A stretch of DNA of 64,000 nt from Pycnopodia helianthoides (taxonomy: Eukaryota; Echinodermata; Asteroidea; Forcipulatida; Asteriidae), in contig CM063251.1 of the NCBI GenBank assembly GCA_032158295.1, forward strand, positions 17,485,425 through 17,549,424, in the 5' to 3' direction. The notes beneath the pieces are model-generated. The model saw nothing but the letters and a program-made list of their open reading frames with translations, had not been told where the DNA came from and did not search any database. The position numbers and the translations under genes were made by a program. Positions 54,735 through 64,000 of the stretch are shown one piece after another. How positions within the stretch are numbered: position 1 is the first letter of the stretch; each line of letters begins with the position of its first letter.

Positions 54735-55100
54735 GTGGCGTAACTGTCAGATGAGGGGAAACGGGGGCACTTGCCCCGCCCCCGGGTACCCCCCCCCCCT
54801 CCCAAACCCAACCCAACCCAATTGGAAATCTGGACATTTTATATTTTATAAGCTTTAATGTGACAATTTCAGTATTTTAAAATTGTTTTTCCATGTATAC
54901 AGGGAGACAAAGTATTTCATTTTTACATTTATGTCAGATTATCCTTCTTCTTGTTTTAACTTAACAGTAAATTGCATCATAAGAGCACTGAAAAGGGGGC
55001 TTGTTTGAGAAAGATGGAAACGGAAACTACAATTTTAATTGGCCAGCAAGGCCCCATAGAAAAAAATTATGCACCCCCTTCATGCCCTCGTAAAATTTTA
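54735..55100. repeat. Dispersed repeat family Q with C-run, copy 2
   Basis: GGCGTAACTGTCAG, GGGGGCACTTGCCCCGCCCC, a C-run at 54789-54798, CTGGACATTTTATA, GTTTTTCCATGTATACAG, CACTGAAAAGGGGGCTTG; parallels 47.94-48.40 kb. Confidence 0.6.
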
Positions 55101-56261
55101 CCCTCGTTTCGGCACTGTACATTATACCGACTTCACATCGGACGAGATTTCGGATACTTATAATAGGAGCCTATATGTGACTTGTTGAAGCTAAGGTTTG
55201 CTGTGAAACCATTTATTTCCCTCAAGAAAAAAATGCCGTAAAATACTCTAGTCCAGATCATGCAAATAAATGAGAAAGTCATTGGCGCTCAGGAACCAAC
55301 AAGATCAAGTCACTGCGCATGACGATAATGCTTCTCGTGTTTGGTTTACAGTAAACCTAGCGCAGTCATTTCATGTACACAACATGTATGCTAGTTTCTC
55401 TCCGGCCATTTGATCCCTCTGAAATGGTACATCGACCATCCCCCCATACCCATTACCCCCCCCCCCCCCCGTCAGTCCCCCTTACCGCCAGCCACCCAAC
55501 AATTCATGTCTCGCCACGCCGTGTACTTTTCACAGCTTCTGAGCGTGTTTGTCAGAGTTGGTTTTCGACAATCAGCTAAGATCGAGACCAGGCCCAGCCC
55601 CCCCCCCCCCCCCCGTTAAACCACTGACCAGACAGTCACGGACAGCGGGTTAATTTACAGGCAGCCTGAGTGCCTGCCTCGCTAGTCTAACAGGGTTTTG
55701 GGGATCCATTATCTTGGAGACCGTGATGGAGGGATGGACTGGCACCTGTGGTTTAGATAACTTCACGGGATGCATCCCCTCCAGACCAAACCTATGGGGA
55801 ATATGCCGTGAGCTATGGGATTTAACTTCATGAAAATAAGAACACAGCTACCGTGTTACATTTGGCATATTACCCCCAGCCCCGCTTCCACACCACCGCC
55901 ACTTATATTCTTTCCGGACAATCCCTTGGACTTTGGCGGTACCTTCAGGCACCTCACGGCATCGTGATTGAGCCCTTGTTATTCACCCACCAAGTCACTA
56001 GCTCGCCCCTTTTAATATTTCAGAAGAAACATAAATTTCAAGACAATATCTTCATAACAGTACGTCAACAAAAACTGCGGTGTGACGTCGAAGCTTGACC
56101 TCATCATTTGAAAAGTTGAATTTTCTTGAAAAAATCACTAATTTATTTAAATTTTCTTTCATTGCAAATACTCAACAACAATGTTGTGTCGCTGCTTTTC
56201 TCATGGCCATTGGTGAAACCCAGAAACGTCAACACACTACGATAGTTATACTTCCCTTCCC
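55101..56261. other. Non-genic stretch
   Basis: Long C-runs at about 55458-55470 and 55599-55614; no supported exon. Confidence 0.45.
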
Positions 56262-56476
56262 CGTAACATTAGAGAAACCAACACACTAGACCTGTTCAAA
56301 AATAGACTCAAAACTCATTTATTTGTTTAATCCGGCCATTTTGTTTTTGCTTGTACTGTTTTTTGTATCTTTGTCATTTTCATTGTTTGTTTGTATGTAA
56401 ATTATAAAGCGCTCCGATCTTTGTGGGGCGCTATATAAATGCTTACAATTATTATTTTATTATTATTATTATTACT
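56262..56476 (+). pseudogene. Non-LTR retrotransposon 3' end (CR1/L2-like)
   Basis: A short frame, TNTLDLFKNRLKTHLFV then stop, matches the last helix of CR1/L2 reverse transcriptases. It is followed by a 3' UTR with GCGCTATATAAATG and a TTATTATTATTA tail ending near 56476. It is a 5'-truncated copy, a different subfamily from the 27-kb one. Confidence 0.75.
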
Positions 56477-56549
56477 TGAAAAGTATTTTACTGAAAGTGT
56501 TACTTCAGAATTTGGAATTATTCTGTGTTGCCTGAGTATTAATCTTAGC

Positions 56550-56756
56550 AGGGTCAAATTTCATAGAGTCGCTTGAGCAAAAAATATTTCTGAACACTTG
56601 TCTGCTAAGCAGAAATTAGCAAGGTACCATTCACACATTGTACGTGTGACGTGGTAGTTTGGCTGGTATTGGTAACCTTATTCTGATAAGCACAATTCGG
56701 TTCTAGCTTAGCTACTTGTTGTGCTTAAGCAGCTCTATGAAACTGAGCCACAGGCT
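56550..56756. mobile_element. MITE, GGGCCCAATTTCATAGAGC family, copy 6
   Basis: AGGGTCAAATTTCATAGAGT to AGCTCTATGAAACTGAGCC; core GTGACGTGGTAGTTTGGCTG. Confidence 0.65.
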
Positions 56757-56763
56757 ACAATCA

Positions 56764-56935
56764 TAGGGCCTACTTTCATCGAGCATGCCTTAAGCATAAC
56801 AAATAGCTAAACACAACAAAATTATGCTTACCAGAAACAAGTTGCCAGTCAACCTACCATGTCACATGTACAATTTGTGACTGGTATTTTACTCACTTCT
56901 GCCAAGCAGTAAATTGTCAAGGAAATTGGGCACAG
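56764..56935. mobile_element. MITE, GGGCCCAATTTCATAGAGC family, copy 7
   Basis: Directly follows copy 6. GGGCCTACTTTCATCGAGC at the left, truncated right end GGAAATTGGGCAC. Confidence 0.6.
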
Positions 56936-57088
56936 ATTGAAATTCAAATTTCCTGACCGTCGACCATTCATCAGCTGACCGAGAAAAAGCAACCCTGCAC
57001 CGCCCCCAAGTAAACCATCTTCATCTCTGCATCTCTATTAAGACAATACAGTCAACATAATCTGACAGATACGCATGTTCAACCTTAA

Positions 57089-57474
57089 AGGAACATTACA
57101 GAATTGGTTTTTGCTATTCCAAAACAGTTGCTGGCAGTGTAAGCACTTTATGTAATCCACCATATACATAAACTGACAAACCTGTAGAAGTTTGAGATCG
57201 GTCGGCCATCTGGGTCACGAGAAAACAGTGAAAAACCGATTACACATTTACATGAAATCATGTAGATTCAACAAATGAATAAAACGCTCACTGAGCGATA
57301 AACTCCACTCGGAAATTAGTTTATTCATTTCTCATCAAATATGGCATTTCAGGCAGAAATATTTAAAGGGATGTTTTCTACTATCATCATCATTAGACCG
57401 TGTAAGTTTCATGTAAATCTGTGATCAAAGGTATATTTTAAAAGTTCTTTTCTTACCAATTCTGTAATGTTCCT
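57089..57474 (-). mobile_element. TTAA-flanked MITE, copy 4 (reverse)
   Basis: TTAA at 57085-57088 and 57475-57478; 386 bp, interior inverted relative to the other three. Confidence 0.9.
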
Positions 57475-58034
57475 TTAATATGGATGTTTCTAATAAATTT
57501 AAATTGATGACGATCAACAGAAATCTACAAAGATCCAAAGATAATATATTAAGATGAAAACAAAGTGACAAGTCCTGATGGTATCCGCACTTTTGAGTTT
57601 TGAACGCTGTATTTTATCCAAAATATTTAATTTTAACAACTATGGACACGGCGAGTAAATAAACAAAGTTCAGAATGAGTATTCACTGTACGCAGGCTTT
57701 TAGTAACCATCTATGTTTCAATTTTTATGTAGTATACGGAAGCTTCTGCTGACCATCCACGTTTCTATGTTACCGAGCCGTTGTCGCACAGAGACATAAA
57801 ACGTAGATAATTTAGACGTCTTCCCAAGTTCTCATACCAGAAAAACACGTCTGTCAATTTGCGGTTTCCGTGGGGCACCATGACCGAGACCAGAATCGAT
57901 ACATCAAAACGTCATCTAAAAGACGTAACTTTACCGTGGGTATATCAACTCGGAACTTGTTACTTTATGCACATGACCTTCAATGGAACCCAGACCTTCT
58001 TCTTTCCTTCTTATTAGATAAAAATATTTGGGGT
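57475..58034. other. Non-genic stretch
   Basis: Nothing recognised. Confidence 0.45.
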
Positions 58035-58260
58035 TGATTAAAGAAAAGTTTACTAGAGCGGGAATTGAACCTGCGACCTTCGGATTAACTGAGCTATCTA
58101 GCCCCATATTGGCGGTCTCCCTATTTTGTCAGTATTTTTGTTTGGGGTGCCAGTTAGAAGCCATTCAACCTGTACCTCCTAGCCAGGGATCACACAAAAG
58201 TTTACGATACAACCTGGGAAGCGGCAGCAGAGAGATTACCTTAATTAGTACCCAGACTGC
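58035..58260 (-). mobile_element. Repeat with tRNA-like module (AGCTCAGTTGG type), copy 2
   Basis: Reversed: GGGGCTAGATAGCTCAGTTA, then CGAAGGTCGCAGGTTCAATT including box B GGTTCAATTCC, then CCGCTCTAGTAAAC. Body as at 25.7 kb. Confidence 0.7.
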
Positions 58261-59259
58261 AACCCGTACTATAGTCAAAGTAAACGAAAAAACAGATTGG
58301 CTCCATTAAATATCTTCATCCGCCAATATTGGTTTTGTTTTGGTGTTGTTGTTTTTTTGTGGGGGGTTGATGGGTTTTCTTCTTCTTTTCCAGCCCGAAT
58401 GTGAACGCTTGAAAACCCTCAGCAAACAAAAACTGATTCCAATCTCTTGTTTGACTGCACAACTTTTCGTTGACATGAAAAAGCAGTTGTCGGTTGAGTT
58501 GAAGACGAGATAGTCATCGCAACGTGTCTACTACCCCTAGCCCATCATCAGATGGTACGGGGGAACCCGAGTTGGTGATAGATGGTCTAATAGTCTTGCT
58601 GTACGATAAGCGAGGATCAAGCTCGTGCAGGGACGTGTCTTACCCGTCATGTGGGTGGATTTAAAGACAAGGCACGGGGCTTGACGGCGTGGATGGAAAG
58701 GCGTCACTACGAGTTGAAGTCTAAGGAGAGGGGGGCCATGGCTGGGGGTAGTGCCTTGCTCTCATAACATTCATGTCTTGGGACAGTGGGCTGTTAGTAT
58801 TACAGAAGACTGGGTGTTTGTTGTCCTCCGGTTCAACGGGCATTTCGATGGTGTCGAGGTGAACAGTAATGTTGTTTTGGGTTTTGATTCGCAGAAAGAA
58901 CTCACGGATTGAACCGAGAGATGTTTATTTTCTTTACACTCCCACGCAGTATAGACAGTAGTAATCGTAATCGATATTGTTTTCAAAACTAACGGATCTG
59001 AAAAGCTTAGTCTGTTTACTCAGTCCACCCACTCAAAACAATATTTTGGCTGAACTGAAATCAATCCGGTTTTATCTACCTCTCCCAGATTAATATCATT
59101 CCAGCGTGGATCGGGTTATCATCAAGGAAGGATATAGACGCAACTATTATGTAGAGCAGCGAAAGGGGTGCGTTCATACCCCACCCCCCCCCCCCTCTTA
59201 CCACCCAAGTCCCTTGCCCCGTTTGAGGTGAAAGCTACGGTTGGTATTACAGCGCCACT
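58261..59259. other. Non-genic stretch
   Basis: C-run at about 59184-59196; no supported gene. Confidence 0.45.
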
Positions 59260-59449
59260 GGGCCCAATATCATAGAGCTGACATTTTTGCTTACAAATTT
59301 GTGCTTGGCAAAAATTAGCACGGTACCAGTCAGATATTGGTGTATGTGGTACGGTATTTTGGCTGGTAACCTTATTCTGGTAAGCATAATTGTGTTGTTC
59401 TAAGCTACCTTTTATGTGCTTAACTGCTCTATTGAAATTGGGCCCTGGT
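59260..59449. mobile_element. MITE, GGGCCCAATTTCATAGAGC family, copy 8
   Basis: GGGCCCAATATCATAGAGCT at the left and GCTCTATTGAAATTGGGCCC at the right; core TGTGGTACGGTATTTTGGCT. Confidence 0.8.
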
Positions 59450-60448
59450 CGTCATTCACTCGTATGTCTTTCACCGCGGCGATCTGGGACCGAAATCTAC
59501 TTGCATGAAAAACAGCTTATCGTTCGGAGCCGTGCAAGCTGAGGGCGGAAACGCTGTGTTATACGGTCTTGAAACGATTACCAGAACGTCAGGGGGAACA
59601 CAATCTTATTTTGGCTTCAATTATTGACTTCATAAAAATGTAACCTGTGCTCTCCTAAAATAAATTTGAAATAAATTTGATTTTGCAATTCTAAATTAGC
59701 AACGGTGTATTTTTGGGGGTCTTCAAATGCTGTTTTCTCAATTTTGATGTTTATTCAGAAATATGTCTGTGGAGGATTCGTACTGGTTCAGGAACTTGAT
59801 AAAAACAATTACTTTTAGGTTAAAACTGCATTTGTTTTCGATCCGATACTTTGTCTTGAATGTGCATGCGTAATGCCAAACTGCTAAGTACAATGCTCTA
59901 ACTGCTCAGCATGGTTTGTTACTTTTTTAATTATTCCAAGGGAGTGATACCGTAAGGTCAAAAAGAAGACAGTTAATGTGTTTTGAAGCTACCTGATTAC
60001 TTTCGTTTCGTGGGTGTTTTTTTTTTTTTTTTTTTCGCTTAGTATGGTGTGTTTCGGTTTCAACTATTAGGTAAACAGAACCCCAATTCACATTTTTCTT
60101 TTTGCACGATGCACAGAACAGCACCAAACCAGCATGTAGTTTCCGGGCTTCCTCCTTCCTAGCAGTATTTGTACTACACTGGCTTCCGGGATCACACAAT
60201 CACAGACACAAACATTTTCACAGCTCTATGGATCCAAAAACATTACATTTGTAAATTATCTGCTGTCATTAAAAAATAACTTCAGAAACTGGGAAAGTAA
60301 AATGAAGACGCCTGTATAACAATTCCACACCAGTTACATTATTGCATTCATGAGCTAAAGATTATTATCGAATAAGTAATGCTGTAAACCAATGCTTGCA
60401 GTACCATATTTCCTTATTCAAACCAACAAACACACGTCCAGAAGGCAC
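59450..60448. other. Non-genic stretch
   Basis: A poly-T run at about 60017-60035; nothing else recognised. Confidence 0.45.
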
Positions 60449-60646
60449 CTGGGCCCAATTTTATCGAGCTGTTTCTAAACAAAAAATTAATTGAGCACAA
60501 CAAAATTGTGCTTACAAGAATAAGGTTACCAGCCAAAATACTATCTCAAGTGTACTATCTGTGGCTGGTATCCTGCATATTTTTTTGCTAAGCAGAAATT
60601 GTTTAGGCAGTATTTTCTACTCAAGCAACTCTATGAAATCGGGCAC
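60449..60646. mobile_element. MITE, GGGCCCAATTTCATAGAGC family, copy 9
   Basis: TGGGCCCAATTTTATCGAGC and CAACTCTATGAAATCGGGC ends; core AATAAGGTTACCAGCCAAAA. Confidence 0.8.
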
Positions 60647-61025
60647 TGTTTTTATTTAATTGAATGCAGCTTTCTTCTTTGAAAAAGTTCATTCGGCGCC
60701 ATTTTTAATAGATGGCACCATCTTGTTGTCCGGAAATAATCCTTCCCAAATGAGTTTAGGGACTTCAGAGAAGAAAAAAACAACCAACCGGGTTTAGTCT
60801 TTTTCGTGTCCTGAATTTCGTTTTGGAGAAAGAGATTACAAGGCGATCATTTTACAAACTTTTAAAACTTCCTACAACACAAATGTACATACATTATTGC
60901 AGTGGGTTCTAAAAGGTGATACGGAATTTCCGGTAGCCAGGTTGCACACTTCATCAGATTTGAGTGAAGCGAAGAGTTGAGTTCAAACGGAAACTAGACC
61001 GAGGCATTCTCTGAAAAGCCAACGG
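60647..61025. other. Upstream region of the 61.03-kb exon candidate
   Basis: Repeat-free; may include a promoter and 5' UTR if the exon is real. No TATA box singled out. Confidence 0.3.
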
Positions 61026-61106
61026 ATGGGCTGGATGTTCGAAAGTCAAAACCTTGGCACCTTCAGCAATGAAATCAGGTATTCAGCAACCAAGTATGAA
61101 GTGAAG
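61026..61106 (+). CDS. Probable first coding exon of an unknown gene
   Basis: An ATG-initiated frame of 27 codons (MGWMFESQNLGTFSN then EIRYSATKYEVK) ends exactly at a perfect donor, AAG|GTAAGTAG. The preceding 80 bases lack repeats and could be 5' UTR. The gene would continue right of the window or into DNA where I could not find exon 2. No family recognised. Confidence 0.35.
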
Positions 61107-61555
61107 GTAAGTAGTGTATGGGTATTGCAATTTTATGTACAAAACTGTTTAACCAGTAACGGGAGAAAAATGGAACCAGTGATGATTCCATTTGAAATGT
61201 TGTCATTTTCGAGAAGAGTTCCACTTGCATCGGCACTGCAAAACTAAAGTAACAAAACGAAATAAAGGAACAAAACGGTACTCAGTCCGACTGACTAAGA
61301 ATTCGGGTATAAGGCCCGCGGAAACAGGGGGTTGCTGTTGGTGCTGCAGCACCCCTAACTTTTTTTTTGATCGGGGTCCTGGAATGTACTAAAGCTACCC
61401 TACTTTATACCTATTTCCATGAACGGACAACTTGGAAAAGGTAAACAAATATACGTGTGTGGTATGTCATATTCGAATAAAAAAGTTGAAAAAAAATTCG
61501 CCAATCAAGCCTGTCTGCGCTCATATTTGGCACCAAGCTGCGCCCGGACGACCAG
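61107..61555. other. Non-genic stretch (intron of the 61.03-kb candidate if real)
   Basis: No further exon recognised. Confidence 0.4.
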
Positions 61556-61668
61556 GGTCCAAATTCATGGTTCTGCTTACCGTGGAATTCAGAGCTTACG
61601 GCGCCCAATAAAGCACACAGTAAGCACCTAATTCTGCGTTAAGCAGAGCCATGAAATTGGGCCCTGTA
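61556..61668. mobile_element. MITE, GGGCCCAATTTCATAGAGC family, short copy 10
   Basis: GGTCCAAATTCATGGTTCTG and AGAGCCATGAAATTGGGCCC ends; only about 113 bp, different core. Confidence 0.6.
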
Positions 61669-61999
61669 TGCTTGTTATATTCATTATTATTTTACACTGT
61701 GATATGCCTCTTTTATCGTGTGAGCCTGGTCGGCAGGCTGGCCGGCCCTGTATGTGTGTACGTAAGACCTGCGTACGGTGCAAGATTGAACGGGAGTGAC
61801 GGATTTTCGGTGCGTAGTCCGATTGTTCACAAGACAATAGTTTTCTAATGTCTTTATGTACAACACTTGCCCTGCCATCGTCCCCAGCAATGGAGGCGCA
61901 GCGTGCGTTACTTGAGCGTACGGGTTCAAACAGATTGGTCTATTATTGCCCCTAGAGCTATTCGCGACGATCCAACATGAAATATAGGAGTCCCTTGAA

Positions 62000-62173
62000 G
62001 GGCTTTTTTCCAAACCTCAGCTTGGGCTCCGGATCCAGGTCCGGCTCCGGGACTCGTTTGATGTTGGAAACATTGCGCAAAATGTGCACTACTCCAATAT
62101 TGATGACACGGAGCCCAATTCGGAGCCGGAGACCAAGCCGGAGCCAGAGCCCAAGCTGAAGGTTGAAAAAGGC
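62000..62173. mobile_element. Inverted-repeat MITE, ~174 bp, AGCTTGGGCTCCGG arms
   Basis: Left GGGCTTTTTTCCAAACCTCA then GCTTGGGCTCCGG; right, reversed, GCCTTTTTCAACCTTCAGCT then TGGGCTCTGG. GC-rich arms. Confidence 0.7.
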
Positions 62174-63039
62174 ATGATTATAGGACGCTTCGTATAGCGT
62201 CGTTTCCAAAGTAATCGTTCCCCGTCCGTTTGTCCAAACGAGGCAAGGTCGTGTCAAAGCGGACATGGTTGGTGTCAACACTGAGTCTTCCACATTGATT
62301 AATTTTTTAAAGGACTTTCCAGAGTGTGGGGTGGACGAGTTTCTGTGTCTATTTTGTGTTTATTGTGAACAAAAAATCAAATGGCAAGGATCTATGTATG
62401 TGTTAACCAAAATTAATATTGATTGCGTTTAATTCGTTCGTCGAATCATTTCGCTCAGTGAAATCTGGTTTTTCCATTTTACTCGGCTAAGCCTCGTAAA
62501 AAAATGCATTGTGGGGTACAGTAATCAATTTATTAATTACACTAATAATATCCGGCCTCAAAGAGAGACATTAAGTACCAATTAATAGTAGCTCAGATTG
62601 CACGACAGAGCATCTATAGGATCGAACATTTCCGGGACCCTCACCTTACGCTGTAATATTGCTTATAGTCCTAGAATATAAATCACTCTCTGAATTCTGA
62701 CTGTTCCATTTCACACAGCTTCGCCTCGTGAAACAAAAGCTTTGAAACATTACACTCATGATATCTCGCCCCCAAAAGGGACATTTACGGGCAAAATAGT
62801 GGCTAGGATTGCACGACAGAGCATCTAAGACCCCAGGCTTCCGGGGCCCTTAAGTGGGCCCCGGACTCACCACGACCGCAAAGGCTTCGTACTTCGCGCT
62901 CCCCAATTGTCTTTGAAATAAACAGCAAACCCTTGCAAAGAATGTGTTCTCGGAGGCCTTGGTATACAGAAAAAAAGCAGGGCATCTTCAACCGATTACG
63001 TTTGGGTGTATAGATCATTAGTATGCAAGCAATAACAGC
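62174..63039. other. Non-genic stretch
   Basis: Two related blocks at 62455-62640 and 62700-62840 share CGCCTCGT-like, GCACGACAGAGCATCTA and GGGACCCT / GGGCCCTTAA text, an old diverged duplication. Confidence 0.4.
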
Positions 63040-63262
63040 TGAGTACGAGTACGAGAACACATGAGTACGACTGAGTGTACAGATAAATAGTACTCGAGTA
63101 CGGACTCGATAAGTGCAGGTACATAAACAGTACTCAAGTACGAACGAGTAAGAGTGAGTGTTTTATGAACAGTACTCGAGTATGGACAAGTGCAAGTGCG
63201 GGTACGGTAAAGTAGTACTCAAGTACGGACGAGTACGAGGGCTTGAACAGACAACAAGTACT
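63040..63262. repeat. Degenerate tandem repeat of ACTCGAGTACG/GAGTACGA motifs
   Basis: About 15 occurrences of AGTAC-centred units, with a longer period near 50 bp (GTACTCGAGTACGGAC ... ACAGTACTC). Confidence 0.75.
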
Positions 63263-64000
63263 CGGGATTCGATTTTACAAGACCCCAAATTCATGAGATA
63301 TCAACATTTTCATCGTGATTTGTATTGTGACGTCACACTTTTCTTAGCATTTTAGATTGATACATGTCTTATGATCAATATTAGCGTCTACATGATAAAT
63401 AAAATACAAACATATTTTTGATGAACACTACAATGTGAGTTCGGGTATATTTTGTAAAATTCTAAAGATATTTCAACTTCGAAAAATAGTATCGATTATG
63501 CCTAGAGTAATATTTTCCTCAGTTACAGGTACATGTACAACGACTGTCACTATTGCATATTGTCCGTTCCTTGAACAATATTTTCTGATATTAATGTATT
63601 CGATTCTTTTTAATCTTGAACTCTTTCTCAATCTGTTACCTGTTTTGTACTACGAGTTGGGAACAAGAAGTGCGTGGAGAAACATACTAAGCCCATAGAC
63701 AGAATGTTGCCTTTTAGGAACTTACTGCTTCTGTTGTAACAAATGTGTTTGTAATAATTTCTTCCTGCACGGCTTGGGTCTAAAGAAACATGTTGACCTT
63801 CACTCTGTCCCTTGCCAAGGGTTTTACCAAAAAGTCCCACGTAATTTTGTTTTCATACATTATTTCTCTACTGAAATCGATCAAAAACTACAGAAATATC
63901 CACAAAGCCCCAACCTTTTTTCAGACAAAACAAAGGTCGACCCAACCAGTCCACCGTTTAAAGACCAAGACACTTTCAATCAATTCATTAAAATGATGAC
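63263..64000. other. Non-genic right end
   Basis: AT-rich; open frames lack support. Confidence 0.4.

Noticed and set aside
61958..62293. 111-codon minus-strand ORF with repeated LGLRLR
   Set aside because: Translation of the GC-rich inverted-repeat MITE at 62000-62173.

Overview
The window is AT-rich, intron-rich animal DNA, with no operons, no Shine-Dalgarno-led genes and no long intact ORFs. One protein-coding gene is identified with confidence: coatomer subunit zeta (COPZ1, the small longin-fold subunit of COPI). It lies on the minus strand, and four consecutive exons can be read between 30640 and 9386. They cover roughly the N-terminal 60% of the protein, and the remaining exons must lie left of base 1. 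The protein, the tRNA-derived SINEs and the dense short inverted-repeat elements all fit a marine deuterostome. I infer an echinoderm, probably a sea star; that is an inference from repeat style, not a database result.

Layout. (1) 1-31 kb: COPZ1 with very long introns packed with MITEs, SINEs, non-LTR retrotransposon tails and satellites. Intron 3 starts inside a 4-copy tandem repeat. Intron 1 holds a nested structure: a decayed non-LTR reverse transcriptase on the minus strand is split by a 2.5-kb DNA element (27429-29959) with about 65-bp terminal inverted repeats and an 8-9-bp target duplication. That DNA element is itself split by a 310-bp TA-flanked MITE, and it carries a gene-like, apparently spliced 118-codon ORF with one membrane segment. 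(2) 31-37 kb: repeat-rich DNA with two abutting perfect palindromes (31387-31454), a hairpin at 32.6 kb, a solo tRNA-Asn at 35.4 kb and a probable last exon of an unknown gene at 36.65 kb ending in a YMSM-type tail. (3) 37.74-43.75 kb: a tandem array of 36 tRNA-Asn(GTT) units, all on the minus strand with a period near 171 bp. About a dozen are canonical and the rest are decayed; a structural variant with an altered D-arm is interspersed. (4) 43.8-64 kb: more repeats, a 36-copy 30-bp minisatellite (51.2-52.3 kb), foldback SINEs, a probable terminal exon on the minus strand at 50.3 kb and a probable first coding exon on the plus strand at 61.0 kb.

Apart from COPZ1 and the tRNA genes, protein-coding calls are single exons supported only by splice-site and reading-frame evidence, and they are scored accordingly. 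Nearly all other open frames in the window are translations of satellites, tRNAs or repeats. The most unusual features are the tRNA-Asn satellite array and the gene-carrying element nested in COPZ1 intron 1.
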